NCBI GenBank assembly: GCA_949752735.1
Contig: OX457039.1
Location: 46,151,599 to 46,215,598, forward strand
Length of the DNA stretch: 64,000 nucleotides
Source: Lumbricus terrestris
Taxonomy: Eukaryota; Annelida; Clitellata; Crassiclitellata; Lumbricidae
Direction of reading: 5' to 3'
The position numbers and the translations under genes were made by a program. Shown in pieces: positions 24,750-37,849 of the stretch (its first letter is position 1; the number at the start of each line of letters is the position of its first letter). The notes below the pieces were generated by a model. The model had not been told where the DNA came from. It made no database searches and saw only the letters and a list, made by a program, of their open reading frames with translations.

Positions 24750-26772
24750 GTGTGAAGAAAAGAAAACCAGAGATAAAAACAAACGCGCACACTACAGACC
24801 AGAAACAATTTAAATGGCTCACTAAAAGAGTCACTAGAGATAATCGAAAGAAACTACTAGAAAAAAAGCGCTGCACCCGGCTGGAAGAGCTTTGCGATTC
24901 AGAGGAGCAAAGGAAGAGCTGTTACGAAGATAAATAGAACGTAGATAAAAACTGCATAGTGGGCGATTCGAACTCCAAGTTGCACCAATCAATTGAGGCA
25001 AACGGTGAAACACAAGAAGACAAAAGAATAAAGAAAGGCTGGTATGAACACACTGAACAACTAAAAAAATCCACATATGCACAGATTGTACATCTCAAAC
25101 AAAGTTATCTGTAAACAGCACCAAGCGTCATGCCAACAGATGTCAAAATTTCTAAAAGAGGTAATGGATGCTATCAGACAAAGGAGAAGGACAATACAAT
25201 AGGCAGTGGTAAAATAACTAGAGAACTACCCCAAAGATAAGCAGAAAAAAGTTGTTAAAACTAAGCATACTCTTAATACAAAGATTCAACAAGAAGAAAT
25301 ACCAGAAGACTGGGCAAAATCGACAATCAACCCTAGATACACAAAAAGGAGATACACAAGATTTCAAAACTAAGCAGGAATTAGTATTTAAGAAAGTTTC
25401 CATCACATCATACAACTGAAAGTTTCCATCAGATACATAACGTGTTGAGAGAGAGAGTCACCTGTAGAAGCCAGTTTAAGGTGAGGAAGAAACACAAATG
25501 ATCAACTATTCACAATGAGCCAATGACACAGATACTTGACAGAAGAATTGAACACAAGAAGACAGTGTTCAACGTTATAGACTTCAACTCAAACATGTTA
25601 TGTATGACATGACCACATGTGAAGAACTTAGCAAAACACAGGAACACAGTGTAGGGCCTAAAGTCCCTAAACCAATTAAACTTGTACAAGGGACAGATCT
25701 GTAGAATATCATCAAGTACCATACAGGCTGGCAAATAAAAGATTACAGAATACTTTAAATTAAAAACATGAGTATGAAAAATGTAAATGACCACTTGTAA
25801 ATGTAAATGACATTTAGTGTCCCTTCAAGATATTCTCTGACATGCGCAGAAATGCTAAGGATGCATTTTAATATCATATCGACCCAAGTGGTACAAACTG
25901 TGCAGCATTGTAACTCAGCCTAAGCAGCGCAGTGCCAAGACAGGGATCAAATCAAATGAAGGGGATTCCTAAATCATCTCTGATATAATGACAACACTGT
26001 CTGCTGGCCTCTTCACTAGACAAGTAGACATAAAACGAATAATTGTGGTACACACGAAATTCGGAGAATAATTTGGCCTTAGAATCAACACAGATCAAAC
26101 TAAAACAATAGCAGTTGAAAAAACCTAATAGAAACCAATAACTTACAACCTTTAAGGAAAATTTACTGAGCACATAGATCTATTTTGAGAGCTAATAACC
26201 GCAGATGACGTCAGCGAAAAGTCATTAAACGGAGAACAGGATCCATGCATCTTATATATAAGAGTCTAAACGAACAGAATACGGTAAGTCAAAGAAATAG
26301 CAAAGTAAACCAGGACAAGAATAAACGAGATGACGACCCAGTTTTGAAAATTGATAAAAACTGGTCAACGATGCGAAAGCAGGATGACAAAAGAATTCTT
26401 TCAGCAAAACAAGTTGGCTACAGAAAAGCTGATTATAAGAGATTTCAATAGCACAGGAAATAGCAAACGAGGAAATAGGACAGTAATATTTAGGCATCAA
26501 GATGACTCCGCAAAAGCAAACACTCCATTGTTTGGACGATTATAGACAATGCAAGTTGACTGCAGGATTTGAAAACATTTTGATTTGATTCCCAACAGAG
26601 TAACAAAGGGCGACCATTGACCAAGACAGTGCAGGACAGACACTGTATATATATATGAGGACATAAAAGACTTGAACTACAATTGAGAGAAGCAAGGACT
26701 TGACAAATGACTGAGGACAATGAAGATCATTTGTACCCATCACAACAACCACCACAGGCTGGCATCAGCAAC

Positions 26773-26821
<49 letters not shown>

Positions 26822-26839
26822 GGTGGTGATGATGATGAT
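24750..26839 (+). mobile_element. degenerate LINE (RTE-like) with GAT-repeat 3' tail
   Basis: Reverse-transcriptase motifs appear in order across frameshifts and stops. At 25281-25340 IQQEEIPEDWAKSTINP matches the xxIPxDWKxSxIxPI motif. At 25527-25598 TQILDRRIEHKKTVFNVIDF matches the RQxxExxxExKKxxYxxFIDFxKAFD block. About 100 bases later VPKPIKLVQ matches GVPxKxIxLI. At 26072-26116 FGLRINTDQTKTIAV matches GLxINxxKTKxM, and near 26160-26215 EHIDLF and LITADD match the FKYLGSxITxDG block. The YADD core before it is ruined. The 3' end runs into (GAT)n/(GTG)n at 26773-26839, a tail type known in RTE-like elements. Upstream, 24750-24940 encodes a Lys/Arg-rich frame typical of the region between endonuclease and RT. 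Inactive; clade assignment is tentative. Confidence 0.7.
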
Positions 26840-27248
26840 CATAGATGTAAAAAAACGATGGAAACAGAAAAAAAAGACAAAAAGACATAAAAACCGGAAA
26901 CGGTAAATAATTTGACTTTGCTACATCTAAAACTGCATTTTAACCTTGAAAACATTGATTAGGAACCTACTGCATGCAGGCTATCTCTTAAATGATTATA
27001 TTAAACGTCTAAACGATGAAACAATGACTTTAGTTAGCTGAATCCTTGAGAGTTGGTGGAAAACAGAAGGAATAACAGAAAAAATAAAAAATTAAGAAAA
27101 ATAATAACAGAAAGTAAATGAATAAATTTAAAGTTAAAGAAAAATAAAAAACGATAAAAACGATGGGAAAACTAAAAAACGAAAAAAACATTTTTGGGAG
27201 AGAATAAAAAACGGGAAAAAACTTTTTACAACTTTTTTTACAACTATG
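26840..27248 (-). mobile_element. hAT-like MITE, copy B (409 bp), inserted in a LINE tail
   Basis: Reverse-oriented relative to copy A at 11175. The ends read CATAGATGTAAAAAAACG and its imperfect inverted complement TTTTTTTACAACTATG. Flanks are ATGATGAT on both sides (26832-26839 and 27249-27256), an apparent perfect 8-bp duplication, but it sits inside GAT repeats, so the match is less informative. It splits the GAT-repeat tail of the preceding LINE, which resumes at 27249. No transposase frame. Confidence 0.75.
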
Positions 27249-27305
27249 ATGATGATGATGAAGGCGATGACGATGACAACGACGATGATGATGGCGATGA
27301 TGATA
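27249..27305. repeat. GAT/GAC microsatellite (resumed LINE tail)
   Basis: Imperfect GATGATGAT/GACGAT repeats directly after MITE copy B; best read as the displaced remainder of the LINE tail. Confidence 0.8.
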
Positions 27306-28568
27306 ACTATCATTGTGCTACCATAAAAAATAAATGAATTCTTTCACGTAAAAAATTAACTACAATAATTTATTTTCGATTAGTGATATAAACTGGCAAA
27401 AAGTCTGATGAAGGAGAGGGATCAAACCAAAACCACCAAGCAGGAAATTAGAAAGTAGCCACTTGTAACACACTTCACTATAATTATATGGCACAAATTC
27501 CGATGTTATCTAGGTCAGTATAAAAACCTTACTAAGCACAGTGGCCCTGTCATTTTGATTCATTATCCTATACTTGTAATCATTCATTGAGCTGGCATGC
27601 CACAGTCAGTTACAAAGAAGGAAACGCCTCCAAAAAATAATAATTCACACGGTTTGTTAGATAGAGGAGCTGTGGTGGACTGCAGATTTTTCATCCTTTC
27701 TCGAGAGTTCAAAATTGTGAGAGCAAGGATGCAAGCTATACATTGACCTTCAGTGGGAGCGGGCCAAGCAGCAGGAGTGAGTCAAGTCGAATCACAGCTG
27801 GCAGCAGCCAGTCTTCGATGTCACATGTGAACACCTCAAAGCTCATCATGTCAAGTGCAAACCCTGCAATGCATCTTACTATGAAAGAGGCAACATTCTG
27901 ACTGGTCCGCTATTGTTGTTGTTGTTAGACCCCACTAAGTTGGGCAACATCTAAGAGGCACGCTGTAGGAGTTGCTCTGGTGACATTGTGGAGAGCGGCT
28001 GGTATAAACAATCCAACAGCTCACAGGATGCTTAAGGTGTTGATCAAGGAAAAGTAAGAACTCGGGAAACGACTGAAACGTCACAAAACCCACACATCAC
28101 AAATCCGGTAAGTTACTGCAGATGATTACTCCATGCAGCACCATGGAATCAACCCTTTCCATATCCAGGAGTGGCAGATGAAGGATAGCCACTTGACCAT
28201 TAGTCGAACACCATCTCCGTGATTTAATTGGATTGAGTTTTGAGTGGTACTGAGTGACCCAAGTCTCAATTGCACCAAGCTCGGGTGTCAGAGTAGTTGC
28301 ATCAAAGCAGAGACAATAAGGTATAAATCATCCACACACTCAACGCATATAACTCATTTTAACTCCAAGGCTTGGACTTCACCACTTTCTGTCTCACACA
28401 GGGCAGCCACATAACAGCGAAGACAATTTTTAAATGAATTTTGTTCTGGTAAATAGTGGAACTTACAAAATTATTCTGTGATTCATATCCACCATTTCAG
28501 ACTGTGTGATGCTATATGCAGGTCTCTGGCCTATGCTTTGTCACTAATGGATCACTGGGCGTATTAAA
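27306..28568. other. no gene recognised
   Basis: One plus-strand frame near 27760-27910 includes HLKAHHVKCKPCNASYYERG, with two Cys and several His reminiscent of a metal-binding patch, but it is bounded by stops and not recognised. A short TTG repeat lies at about 27912-27927. Confidence 0.4.
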
Positions 28569-28576
28569 GGTAGAAC

Positions 28577-28832
28577 CAGTAGCGTAGAAATTTATGATGG
28601 GGGTTGGGATTTTTTGGGGGCCGGATTCCCTTTCTGACACCAACCCAACAGTATTACAGTAAATAAAAATGGAATAAAGTAACAAAGGGAATAAAGTAAG
28701 AAAAACAATTGTTACTACAAGCAATTGTTTTGTTTTTTCCTATTTCAGTGGATAAATAACCTTTAAAACAACTTTTTTCCTAGGCCAATGGGGGCGATTT
28801 AACCCCCGAAACCCCCCTTGCCTACGCCACTC
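28577..28832. mobile_element. hAT-like MITE (256 bp) with perfect 8-bp TSD
   Basis: Begins CAGTAGCGTAGAAA and ends TTGCCTACGCCACTC, an imperfect inverted pair of the common CAGTGGCGTAG hAT-type terminus. Flanked by identical GGTAGAAC at 28569-28576 and 28833-28840. G- and C-rich subterminal stretches (GATGGGGGTTGGGATT...; ...ACCCCCGAAACCCCCC) are typical of this class. No coding capacity. Confidence 0.88.
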
Positions 28833-28840
28833 GGTAGAAC

Positions 28841-31800
28841 AACTCGTCAAAATAAAGTTGACACAATCAACCCTAACAAAGTCTTAAAACAAGCATAATA
28901 TTATGAAACCACTAATCAGATGGAACTGATGGACTAAAATTAAACCAAAAGAAACAGTTTCTCACTGACCTGAAAACAAACAAACAAACAAAGGTCACCA
29001 TAAAACTCTAATCCACAAACAAACCACTCCCATAGTCATCAGATAGTAATTCTTGATGGAACAGACAAAGGCATAAAGATAACATCCAGGACAAACCAGA
29101 ATGCAATGGGGGTGCACACATCAAGGAAGGGGACTGGAGTCACTGGACAAGATACCCTAGTAGGGGTACTCAATTTCAATTTATACTCTCCCCATCTGTC
29201 CTTTCAAACAAGTTCAATTCCATTAGGAGCCTAATGATAGCAGCTCAGCCTCCTTGGAGCTGATAGTAGAGATAGGGATCAGTGAAGATCTGAGGATAAA
29301 TTAGGTTGGAGGAGATGGAACCAGGGACTCTGAGATGGAACTCAGGTCTGCTGAACATCAGAGGTGACACTAATCAGGTTTAAGACCAAATTAGGAAAAC
29401 AGTCATTGAGAAGTAAATTGGATACTTCCTATTGGACGGTGGTGTGTCTGTGTCGGGTGGTGTGTTCGTCCAAGAACTGGTGATACTGGAATCAGGTGGA
29501 GGATTATGCACTTCTCACCATGACCAAGTCTTTTGTTATTTAGCATGCCATCCATCTCTTAATGAAGTGAAACAACAGACTGATGCTATACACATTCAGG
29601 TCACAGCAACAGAAGAACAGCATCTGATCCTAGGTTTCATTTTCTCTACAAGACACTTGTTTGCTGTGCCATCTTTTATGGAGTTTCTAACCTCATTTCA
29701 GTCTCCTTCCCAACTCCCCTGGGTAGATTTCTTGATTGCAGAAGGAACTCTGAGCTAACATTACATTCGGGTCTAGCCAATGTGTTGGCACCTGTATACC
29801 CACAATTTCACCCACGTTTGGCAATCAGGCCAGTAATCCCCATGGAGGTAACAAGACACCTGAGAAACATTTCAATACCACTACAGGCTGCCATTACGCA
29901 GAAATTCATTTTATTTTTTAGTGACAGCAATGACATGGTCGGGAGTGCCACTGAATTCTCGAGTGGCACTCAAAAAGCTGTTCGATTAGGATTTTTATTG
30001 CAAATGAGGAGAACGGTGAAGCCATTAATGACGCTTGTTTATAATGATAACAATGACAGATATAATGCTGAAACAAAGCATAGAATAAAGCAGCACAATG
30101 TACTCTTGCAGCAGGATCTGATTTAACAGAACTGTTCACACCAGAATGGCTTTTATTGTCCCCCAGAAATGAAAAACGTCAAAATAAGCTGCGGCTTTCC
30201 CGACAAAGGACAATTTATTCTGTCCCCAATTTAAGTTGACTACAAAGACATCGACGAGGGTCCATATGGAGGAGAATCTGAGGATCAAGCAGGAGGCAGC
30301 AGCAGTGGGGGAGAAAGGGGCAGCAACCAACAAACTCATCCTCTTATTAAACCACGCCACTGTCACACACGCACATAAACACGCTTGCCAGCACACCTAT
30401 TCTCGTTTAAGAATAGCTAATGTTTCCTGGAAACTTCATCAGAATAACTCAACTTTATCTTCAAATAAATCACAAAGCAGCGAATGATAAATTGTGCATT
30501 TTAACACCACCACGGATTGTAGTTTGGCAGCGCCAGCTTCAAGTCTGGAGAGGGGAGGGCGACAACAGCAATGCTAGTAATTAATCGGTTTTATAACACA
30601 GATAATCGTTAAGCAGCAACTAACGATCCATTGTTAACGATCCATTGTTAAACAACCTCAGAACCTCACATCATTATAAATCCACAGATGCTGGTATAGG
30701 AAAGTCAAGCAAGAAATACTACTGAATAATAATATCAACAACCACATTGAAGAGATCACATGGAAGCAAAACAAGCCTAAAATTAAATAATAAAAACCAA
30801 ATAACAAACACGATTCACAACTGAATACCAACTTGTAAATAAAAACGATGACTAGAAACGAAACCGACACAAACGGCAAACATGGACAACAAAACGACAA
30901 TTTTAAATTGCAGAGATCAATGAGGTTCCTTATTAATGTTTATGCAGTTGCCAAAGCTTTGAAAGACCACATCATCAAATCTACCAGCGAGTATAAATTT
31001 CAAAGGCTGGAGAGACGATGTAGAACACGTTGGTGCTATTGAACATTGCTAAATTATCAAAGCACTTTGGAGAAAACATCGCTCAGCACAACAACACATT
31101 TTGCACTGATGGACACTGGACATAGCGCCGATGGACAGTGCTGAATGCGTCATGCTCAGTGCGTCCAGCAATAGCAGCAGCAGCCATGGAGATGGAGACA
31201 GAACCCAATGACTCATCGGTCTCCTCCTCCTCTTCATCCTCCTCCTCCTCCTTACCGGTCTCCAGCTTCTGGTCCTGATACTCCATCTCAACTACGGACC
31301 ATCATGCACTGGCACAACTAACATTCATATCCGTCATCCCTGGATGAAAGTGGAAATTGGTTTCAGGGTCTCAGAGGTGAGTAACCACTTCCTCCACCTC
31401 CTTTTACCCACCCGCCCCCCTCCTATCCTTTTTTTCTTCAGCTTCTGCTTCATCTTCCCTCGCTTCCCTCTTCTAGGCACTATAGCTGAGCTTCTCCAGG
31501 TCCGGATGTCCCTGTTAACGAATGTGGCTTTGGTTGGTGGCCACAGTGCCTGAAGGTACCACTCTCTTTATCACACATGCTTAGAAGGGGGAGCACCATC
31601 AGTAAAAAGACTTTGTCTCTAGCATAGGTTCGTTTCGTTCGTATTGTACAATTGATGAAAATGCATCAATTCATATCTGCTAAGTACTTTGTGCCAATAA
31701 TTCCCACCAGGCCACACCCACCTAAATTAGTCTCCTTCGCACTCAACAATCTGATTGAATCGATTGTAACAGTGCAACATCTATGAGCAATTACTGTTTC

Positions 31801-32844
31801 AGCATCAATTGTCATTACTGTCAACATTACCATCACCATTTTCAACTCGGACCACTGTCTTCACAGGGGAAAACCACAGTCACCATCATCTTGTCAAGTC
31901 CATCAGCAGTGAGTGAATTTTCAACAGGAAAACTGAACAAGGTCAATTCGCACAAAGTCAATTCTCTTCCAACAAACCTCCTACACCACTACTTTGGAAA
32001 ACACCCGACTTACTTACTTCGTGGCTCTGTTGCTTTTAAAATAAACAAATCTGTCTAATGTGCCATGAATAATGTTTAGCAAGAAATTCTGGCACAAATG
32101 TGAGTGAATTAATTTCCACTGTAATCTCTCCACATTCCGATTAAAACAATAATGCTGGTCAATTTAACCGGTTTAAATGAGCCGTTTACCATTTTCTTGG
32201 TGACAAATATACTGCACTTGGACATCAACTGGTGACAAATACTGCACTTGGACCTGCAATTATGGGAGCTGATGAATGGGAATGAACAAGTTATGGAAAT
32301 TTCACATGTACTGGGACACAGAGATTTTGACAGCATTTAGTGTGAAGAGGAGTGTGACAATGGTTGGGAGGAAGAGATCGTTGGCAGTGGAATCAGGGCC
32401 AGTCAAACATCTCCCTCTGTCCCCCAATTTCACCATCTGGCTAATTGTCTCAAAAGAAAGAATAACAGGTGCAGTGCTGATCCAGCCAAGTCTCTCCACT
32501 GCACTCCCTCCATTTTTTTCCTCCACACCATCACCTCCGCCTACTCCTCCCACCATCTCCCTCTCTCTCCCTTTCCTGTTCTCTCCTCCTCAGCACTAGC
32601 TGCCTACTATCCTCCAGTGGACAGGCAGAAGGGTAGTGATTATCACATTGGTACAAATGTCCCACCAAATGAACCAAAGAGAGGGAGGGGAAAAGAGACC
32701 ACTTCCTTTGTTAGGCAACATCAACCAAGGTCCATTTACCAGTCACCAAGTGAACATTAGAAATGTTGAATACCTGCTGCCAAGATGTCAGACGCCAAGG
32801 ACACTGACAGGAAGGGCAGAGCACAGGGGAAAAGGAGGCAAAAG

Positions 32845-32846
<2 letters not shown>
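28841..32846. other. about 4 kb without a recognisable gene
   Basis: Open frames of 108 and 114 codons on the plus strand (29432-29758 and 29782-30126) have ordinary composition but no domain I recognise. A CTC-rich pyrimidine tract lies at about 31220-31250 and a 14-bp direct repeat (TAACGATCCATTGT) at about 30620-30650. Confidence 0.45.
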
Positions 32847-32899
<53 letters not shown>

Positions 32900-32942
32900 G
32901 TGAGAGAGACAGACAGACAGACAGAGACAGACAGACAGACAG
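32847..32942. repeat. (GA)n followed by (GACA)n microsatellite
   Basis: A pure GA run of about 50 bp merges into GACA tetranucleotides. Frames read Arg-Glu or Leu-Ser repeats and are not genes. Confidence 0.96.
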
Positions 32943-33465
32943 GCATACAAGACAGATAGGCATACAGACAGCAAGAGAGTCCAGTAGGTAAGTGACAGAG
33001 AAAAACTGATTAGTCACTAGACTGACTGCACTGAAGAAAGGCAGCAAAATGGTCAAATGATAATCCCATCCATCATTCACTTCATCTGCCTCAATCCTCA
33101 TTTCATTCAAGAACTTTGAACCTATCAGCAAAGCTTTCCACTAGACAACATCTGACAGATTACACATCTGTGTGGGCTAAACCCTGGACAGGAAGGTCTT
33201 ACGAATTTCTATCTGCTATAGATGTTCAGCACTATGCAAGGCCATCGAACACAATCCAATGCTGGTGTTATACAAATTTATGCTGCATAGCAATAAAAAA
33301 AAACAGCACATAGAAACTCAGAAATTTTAATTCTATTCACCTCAATAAACTGTCTATTTACATCTTGTAAAAAATGATAACTTCAAGTTCGAGTTCAAAA
33401 GCAGTAAGTTAAGATCGCTAGATATGAAAGCAAATAAATTGATACAAAGTAAAAGAAAAGAAAAA

Positions 33466-33577
33466 CATAAGCAGTTTTAGCCCTGAATCAAAACATAAGC
33501 AGTTTTAGTCCTGAATCAAATCATAAGCAGTTTTAGTCCTGAATCAAAACATAAGCAGTTTTAGTCCTGAAAAAGAT
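33466..33577. repeat. 28-bp tandem repeat, four copies
   Basis: CATAAGCAGTTTTAGTCCTG plus AATCAAAA, starting at 33466, 33494, 33522 and 33550. Nearly identical copies point to recent expansion. Confidence 0.95.
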
Positions 33578-33679
33578 CTGTAGACTTTTCCTTTTCAAAA
33601 ACCAATGGGATGAAGCTCCAAGTGTTTGGAACTGTGGATTGTGTATTCACATTGTAGGTTGCTTGACCCAGAGACACAC

Positions 33680-33701
33680 GGGGGGGGGGGGGGGGGGGGG
33701 G
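33680..33701. repeat. uninterrupted G run, 22 bp
   Basis: Twenty-two consecutive G bases on the plus strand; strong G-quadruplex potential. The length may be affected by sequencing. Confidence 0.9.
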
Positions 33702-34542
33702 CTTCCCTCCGCCCATTCTCTCACTAGGTGGCCAAGGCAGAAGAAAGACACGCCAGAGACAGCAGATGTCAAGCACAATTACAACCAGCTGCACAGTAAC
33801 TGATCTGGACTTATACCTCTCCCCTACATAGTAAGAGGGAAAGAGGCAAAAGGCAGAACCATGGCTCCACGGGACTAGTGAATGACAACGCCTGCCTCTG
33901 CCTCTTCTCCTTACCCTTCAACAGGAGACCAGTAATTGATCTACCACCACGCAATGGGACAGTTCAACAAACCACCACTGGAAAACCTGTCTGCTGCTTG
34001 ACACTCTCTGGCCGTCAAACCCTCAACAACCCGCCTCTCACCACGACCATTAAAATTCACCAGATTCACATCATCATAGGCCAGGACCCACTTCCTTCCA
34101 AAAGCATTTAAGATCCATTTCACTGGAACCAGGCTACTTCATCAAACCCCAGCCATGCTGGCTACTGGCAAATCTCGGTCAAACAGTGCAAGGCTGGCAT
34201 CTATCCACAGCCATCGTGGCTCCTGCCTCCGTTTCCAAGTGGCAAAGTTCATATCAATTCGGTGGTGAAAGGCATTCAGCAAAATCCTCAACAGACCACA
34301 ATTCATCAGAGGCAGTGCAAAGATTATCATCACTTCATTCAACAGTTGTACTGAAGATCATCCGCTCAATCATCCATAATCCAGACAAAAATTTATCTCA
34401 ATTGCTTAATATGATCAACAGATATATATGACAAGAAATGATGATTTTGAGAAACACAGACAAACAGACAGAGAAGAAGAAAGCGCTGACCCAGCAATAC
34501 AGACAGAGCAAATCATATACATAAACAGTTGAACTCACAACT
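33702..34542. other. no gene recognised
   Basis: Non-repetitive sequence with short open frames on both strands, none with a recognised domain. Confidence 0.45.
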
Positions 34543-34660
34543 GACACACACACACACACACACAGAAAGACACACACAAACACACACACATACAGAAACA
34601 CACACACACACACACAAACAAACACGTGTACACACACACAAACAGAAAGATACACACACC
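34543..34660. repeat. CA-rich dinucleotide microsatellite
   Basis: Interrupted (CA)n over about 115 bp, with AGA and AAA interruptions. Confidence 0.92.
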
Positions 34661-36358
34661 CTAAACATAAAACAGACACATCTTTGCCAAAGCCTCCAAT
34701 TTATTTTATTCACTACAACAGTATAACACTCAACTTTTCTTAACACTAAGCTGTCTGAAGTAGTGGTCTAGACATCTCTCTTTAGTGCCAACCGTTTTAT
34801 ATGAATTCCAGATTCACAAGCATTCTAGTTTCAGATGAATTCTAGCAGAAGCTGTGCAATGTTTTGACACTTTTATAAACCACAAATGACAGTGCACCAA
34901 ATAAATCTCTCAGACACCCCACCTTGCAAGACAGGAATGACCATAATTAGCAGGTAGAAGGAATGCAACCCCTCCACCCACACCCACGCCTAACCCATTC
35001 AACCCCTCAGGGGGAATCACCAACAATGCCATATACATTGACTTCACAGACAAATGAACTACCCTCTTCTCTCCTTATTTCTCTTCCATTTAAATTCAAA
35101 CACACCTCCAAGCAGTCATCTTTCTCCCTTTATTATCCACTTACCCATTATGTTAAAGATTTTCCCCAGAGAGCCTCCTTCAACTCCCCCCCCCCCCGCC
35201 CGGCCACTCAATGGAACCATGACTGAGGAGGAGGCAAGCACAGAACTCTAAATTGCTAGTGAAATACAAATTCCAGAATTAGATAAGAACTGTGATCAGT
35301 TACACCATTTCCTCTGGTTGAACTGCAGGTCGTGTCAATTCATATAACAGCTAAAACCCAGTCAACCAATTGACAGTATAACCAGCCTCCAACGCCCCGC
35401 CCGGGTCCCTTTCCATACTGATTTCCGGTAACCAAAGAAGTGGCCATGCTACTGAACTGAAACTCTACTGAAACTAGAAAAGATAATACAGCATGATGAA
35501 AGCATTTAAAATAAACCCAATGGCTACATTATATATTTCTCAATATCTAGACTCCAAGAATAAAACGCAGCATGCAGTAATGGGATTTGTTAAAATGAAT
35601 TGAGACTGGCAGATCTGATTCTGCTTGGATCAACATTCAGCCAACTGCCACCTTCAATTATCAGAAGGTCACTCAAGTTTTAACCACATAAATGGCACAC
35701 AAGAAACCAGCCCATTCAAACTATGTATCATTCTAGAACTGTAGTAAAGATATGGATAGCCTATATTTGATTTCATTTCTGTCACTCAACCAAAATTGCC
35801 AAAATTGAAGAAACTAAAACACCAATGAACCTTAAAATATAAACTTCATTACTCTTCTGCATGACATACAAGAAATGATGACCAATCAAATCTAAATATT
35901 GGTTTGTAATCCAACCAAAGGCCTATGCAAGTCTTGTAGGCTGAAATCCTTTCCTACATACGCACTGCATAGTACTGGAACACAAAAGCAATGGAACATA
36001 TTGAAGTCTCTTTGTTGGGAATGAATGATAATACAATAAATGCAGAAATTGGAAACTGGATTTTAATGTTGGTCTATGCAAATATTATCGATAAACTAGA
36101 GAAATTCCCGGGCCAGTCTGCACTCTATATACTCCAGTGGCACGATGAAGCTTATTCTGAAGACATCCTGGCTAACAATTTCAGTCCAGGCACTCTCCAG
36201 TGGCATCCACTGAATTAACAAGCAGACACAATACAGGATTATTAGATAAAAGACTTGCAACACAGAGGACTGTCCTGGACACGAATTAGAACCATGGGTC
36301 AATCTGGATGCCAAGGAACTCGGTCTCATATAGTGTAATATCCATTCCAACCCCATCC
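34661..36358. other. no gene recognised
   Basis: AT-rich sequence with a C12 run at about 35187-35198 next to CCCGGCC. No exon, RNA gene or element terminus is supported. Confidence 0.45.
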
Positions 36359-36362
36359 CAGT

Positions 36363-36572
36363 GGGGCGCAGTGGTGTAGTGGTGGCGTCGTTGCCTTGAA
36401 GCCGGAAGGTTCGCGGTTCGAATCCACCCTACGTCGCCGCGTAGGGACCTTGGGCAAGTCCTTTACTCGCAATTGCTCAGCGCTTCGGCGTGAAACTCCG
36501 CTGCAGTGTCCGCTCTGCAGTCGGGAGCGCCTCTGAGTAGAGAGAGCTTGAAAGGGCGCTATAACAAGTGCA
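36363..36572 (+). mobile_element. tRNA-derived SINE, copy 3
   Basis: Head GGGGCGCAGTGGTGTAGTGG with an intact A box and a perfect B box GGTTCGAATCC (36415-36425). The body has GGACCTTGGGCAAGTCCTTT and CTCGCAATTGCTCAGCGCTT. The tail is GGGAGCGCCTCTGAGTAG, then CTTGAAAGGGCGCTATAACAAGTGC. Closely similar to copy 2. Confidence 0.92.
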
Positions 36573-37849
36573 CATACAATCCCTGGTTCACAGTTCTGCT
36601 CTTCATCAAAACAGACATATCTTCCACCTACTCCCCCCTCCTACTCCCCCTCACTGGTCGCATTCTGGCCAGGAGGGCAAGGAAATTATTGCAAGCTTGC
36701 GCCTTTTGTGACCAAAATAGTAACAGAGTCATTAGCTGCTGACTGACAGCCATACCAGTTCCCACAACAAATGAAGTCCTGCTTTGCATGGGGCCGACTT
36801 TACACCCCCTCCTACCCACATCCACCTTAACAGAGGTAGAGCAGCTGAGAAATAGAAACAGCATTCAACACAGACATATTTGTTTGACCAATATTCCAAA
36901 GAACATCAGGGTTAAAAAATACAGAGCCAAACGTCAAAGAGGAAGATGATGGGCATTGCTTCTCAACATACCAGATTTCATGGTTTTACGGATCATCAGT
37001 TTCGCTACTCTAGGTAACACAACTGGTACTTGAGACAAATGGCAAAACAGCTGCATGTGAGGGAAACTTGTGGAGGCTGATGTATAAATCAGAAGGAGCA
37101 GGAGGAGGATGAATGGGAGGACGTGAGAATCAGGCAGAGGAGGAAAATGAGAAGGGGGTGGTCGTCATCAAAGCCAGGAGCAGCTGCAAGAGTGAATGAG
37201 TGTGAAATGAACATGCACTTACCCAAGATGCATTCTGGGAGAGCAGGCGAGGGAGAGGAGGAACAGAAGCTAGGAACAACTGAAATCCATAAGCGAAGGC
37301 ATCTGCCACTACTTACTTACTGACTGCTGTGACTAATGCTTAACAAACAACCAAATTAATAACGGAATGCACGTATATCCATCTTACATCTATCTCCATC
37401 CATTCATCCATCCCGCTAATACCTTACAACTTGACCATCAAAGAGATCAAAGTAGACCACTCTCACGTGGGCATCTTTACTCACAAAACACATCTCACAG
37501 AAATTCACACATGTTCTACATCACACACTTTCAAAGTAATGGCTCTTAACAGTAGACAATAATGTGGCCATAATACTCAGAAATCTCACTGAGTCCTGTC
37601 AGTAGTGTCGCTTATAGTCAGAGAGTAAAGTGGCTTTTGTAGCAAGTATACACCATGGACCCACAATAAAAGCAGACCAGAATAACAGGATATTATGACA
37701 AAGACAGACAATTTGGCCTCTACAACAATGGTTACTGAAAAGACCAAAACAGACAAAAATAACCCTACCAGTGTCCAAGGAGCAATCAAAACAAGCCCCC
37801 TATCTTTATACATGTATACGCTGTAATAAAAGAAACATATAAAAGAGAA
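36573..37849. other. no gene recognised
   Basis: Includes a GGA/GAG purine-rich stretch at about 37090-37160. Open frames on both strands are short and unrecognised. Confidence 0.45.

Noticed and set aside
27760..27910. HLKAHHVKCKPCNAS as a zinc-finger domain
   Set aside because: Cys/His spacing does not fit a standard finger and the frame is closed by stops on both sides.
29432..30126. Two consecutive plus-strand frames of 108 and 114 codons with ordinary composition
   Set aside because: No recognised domain, no splice support, and such lengths are expected by chance in 64 kb over six frames.
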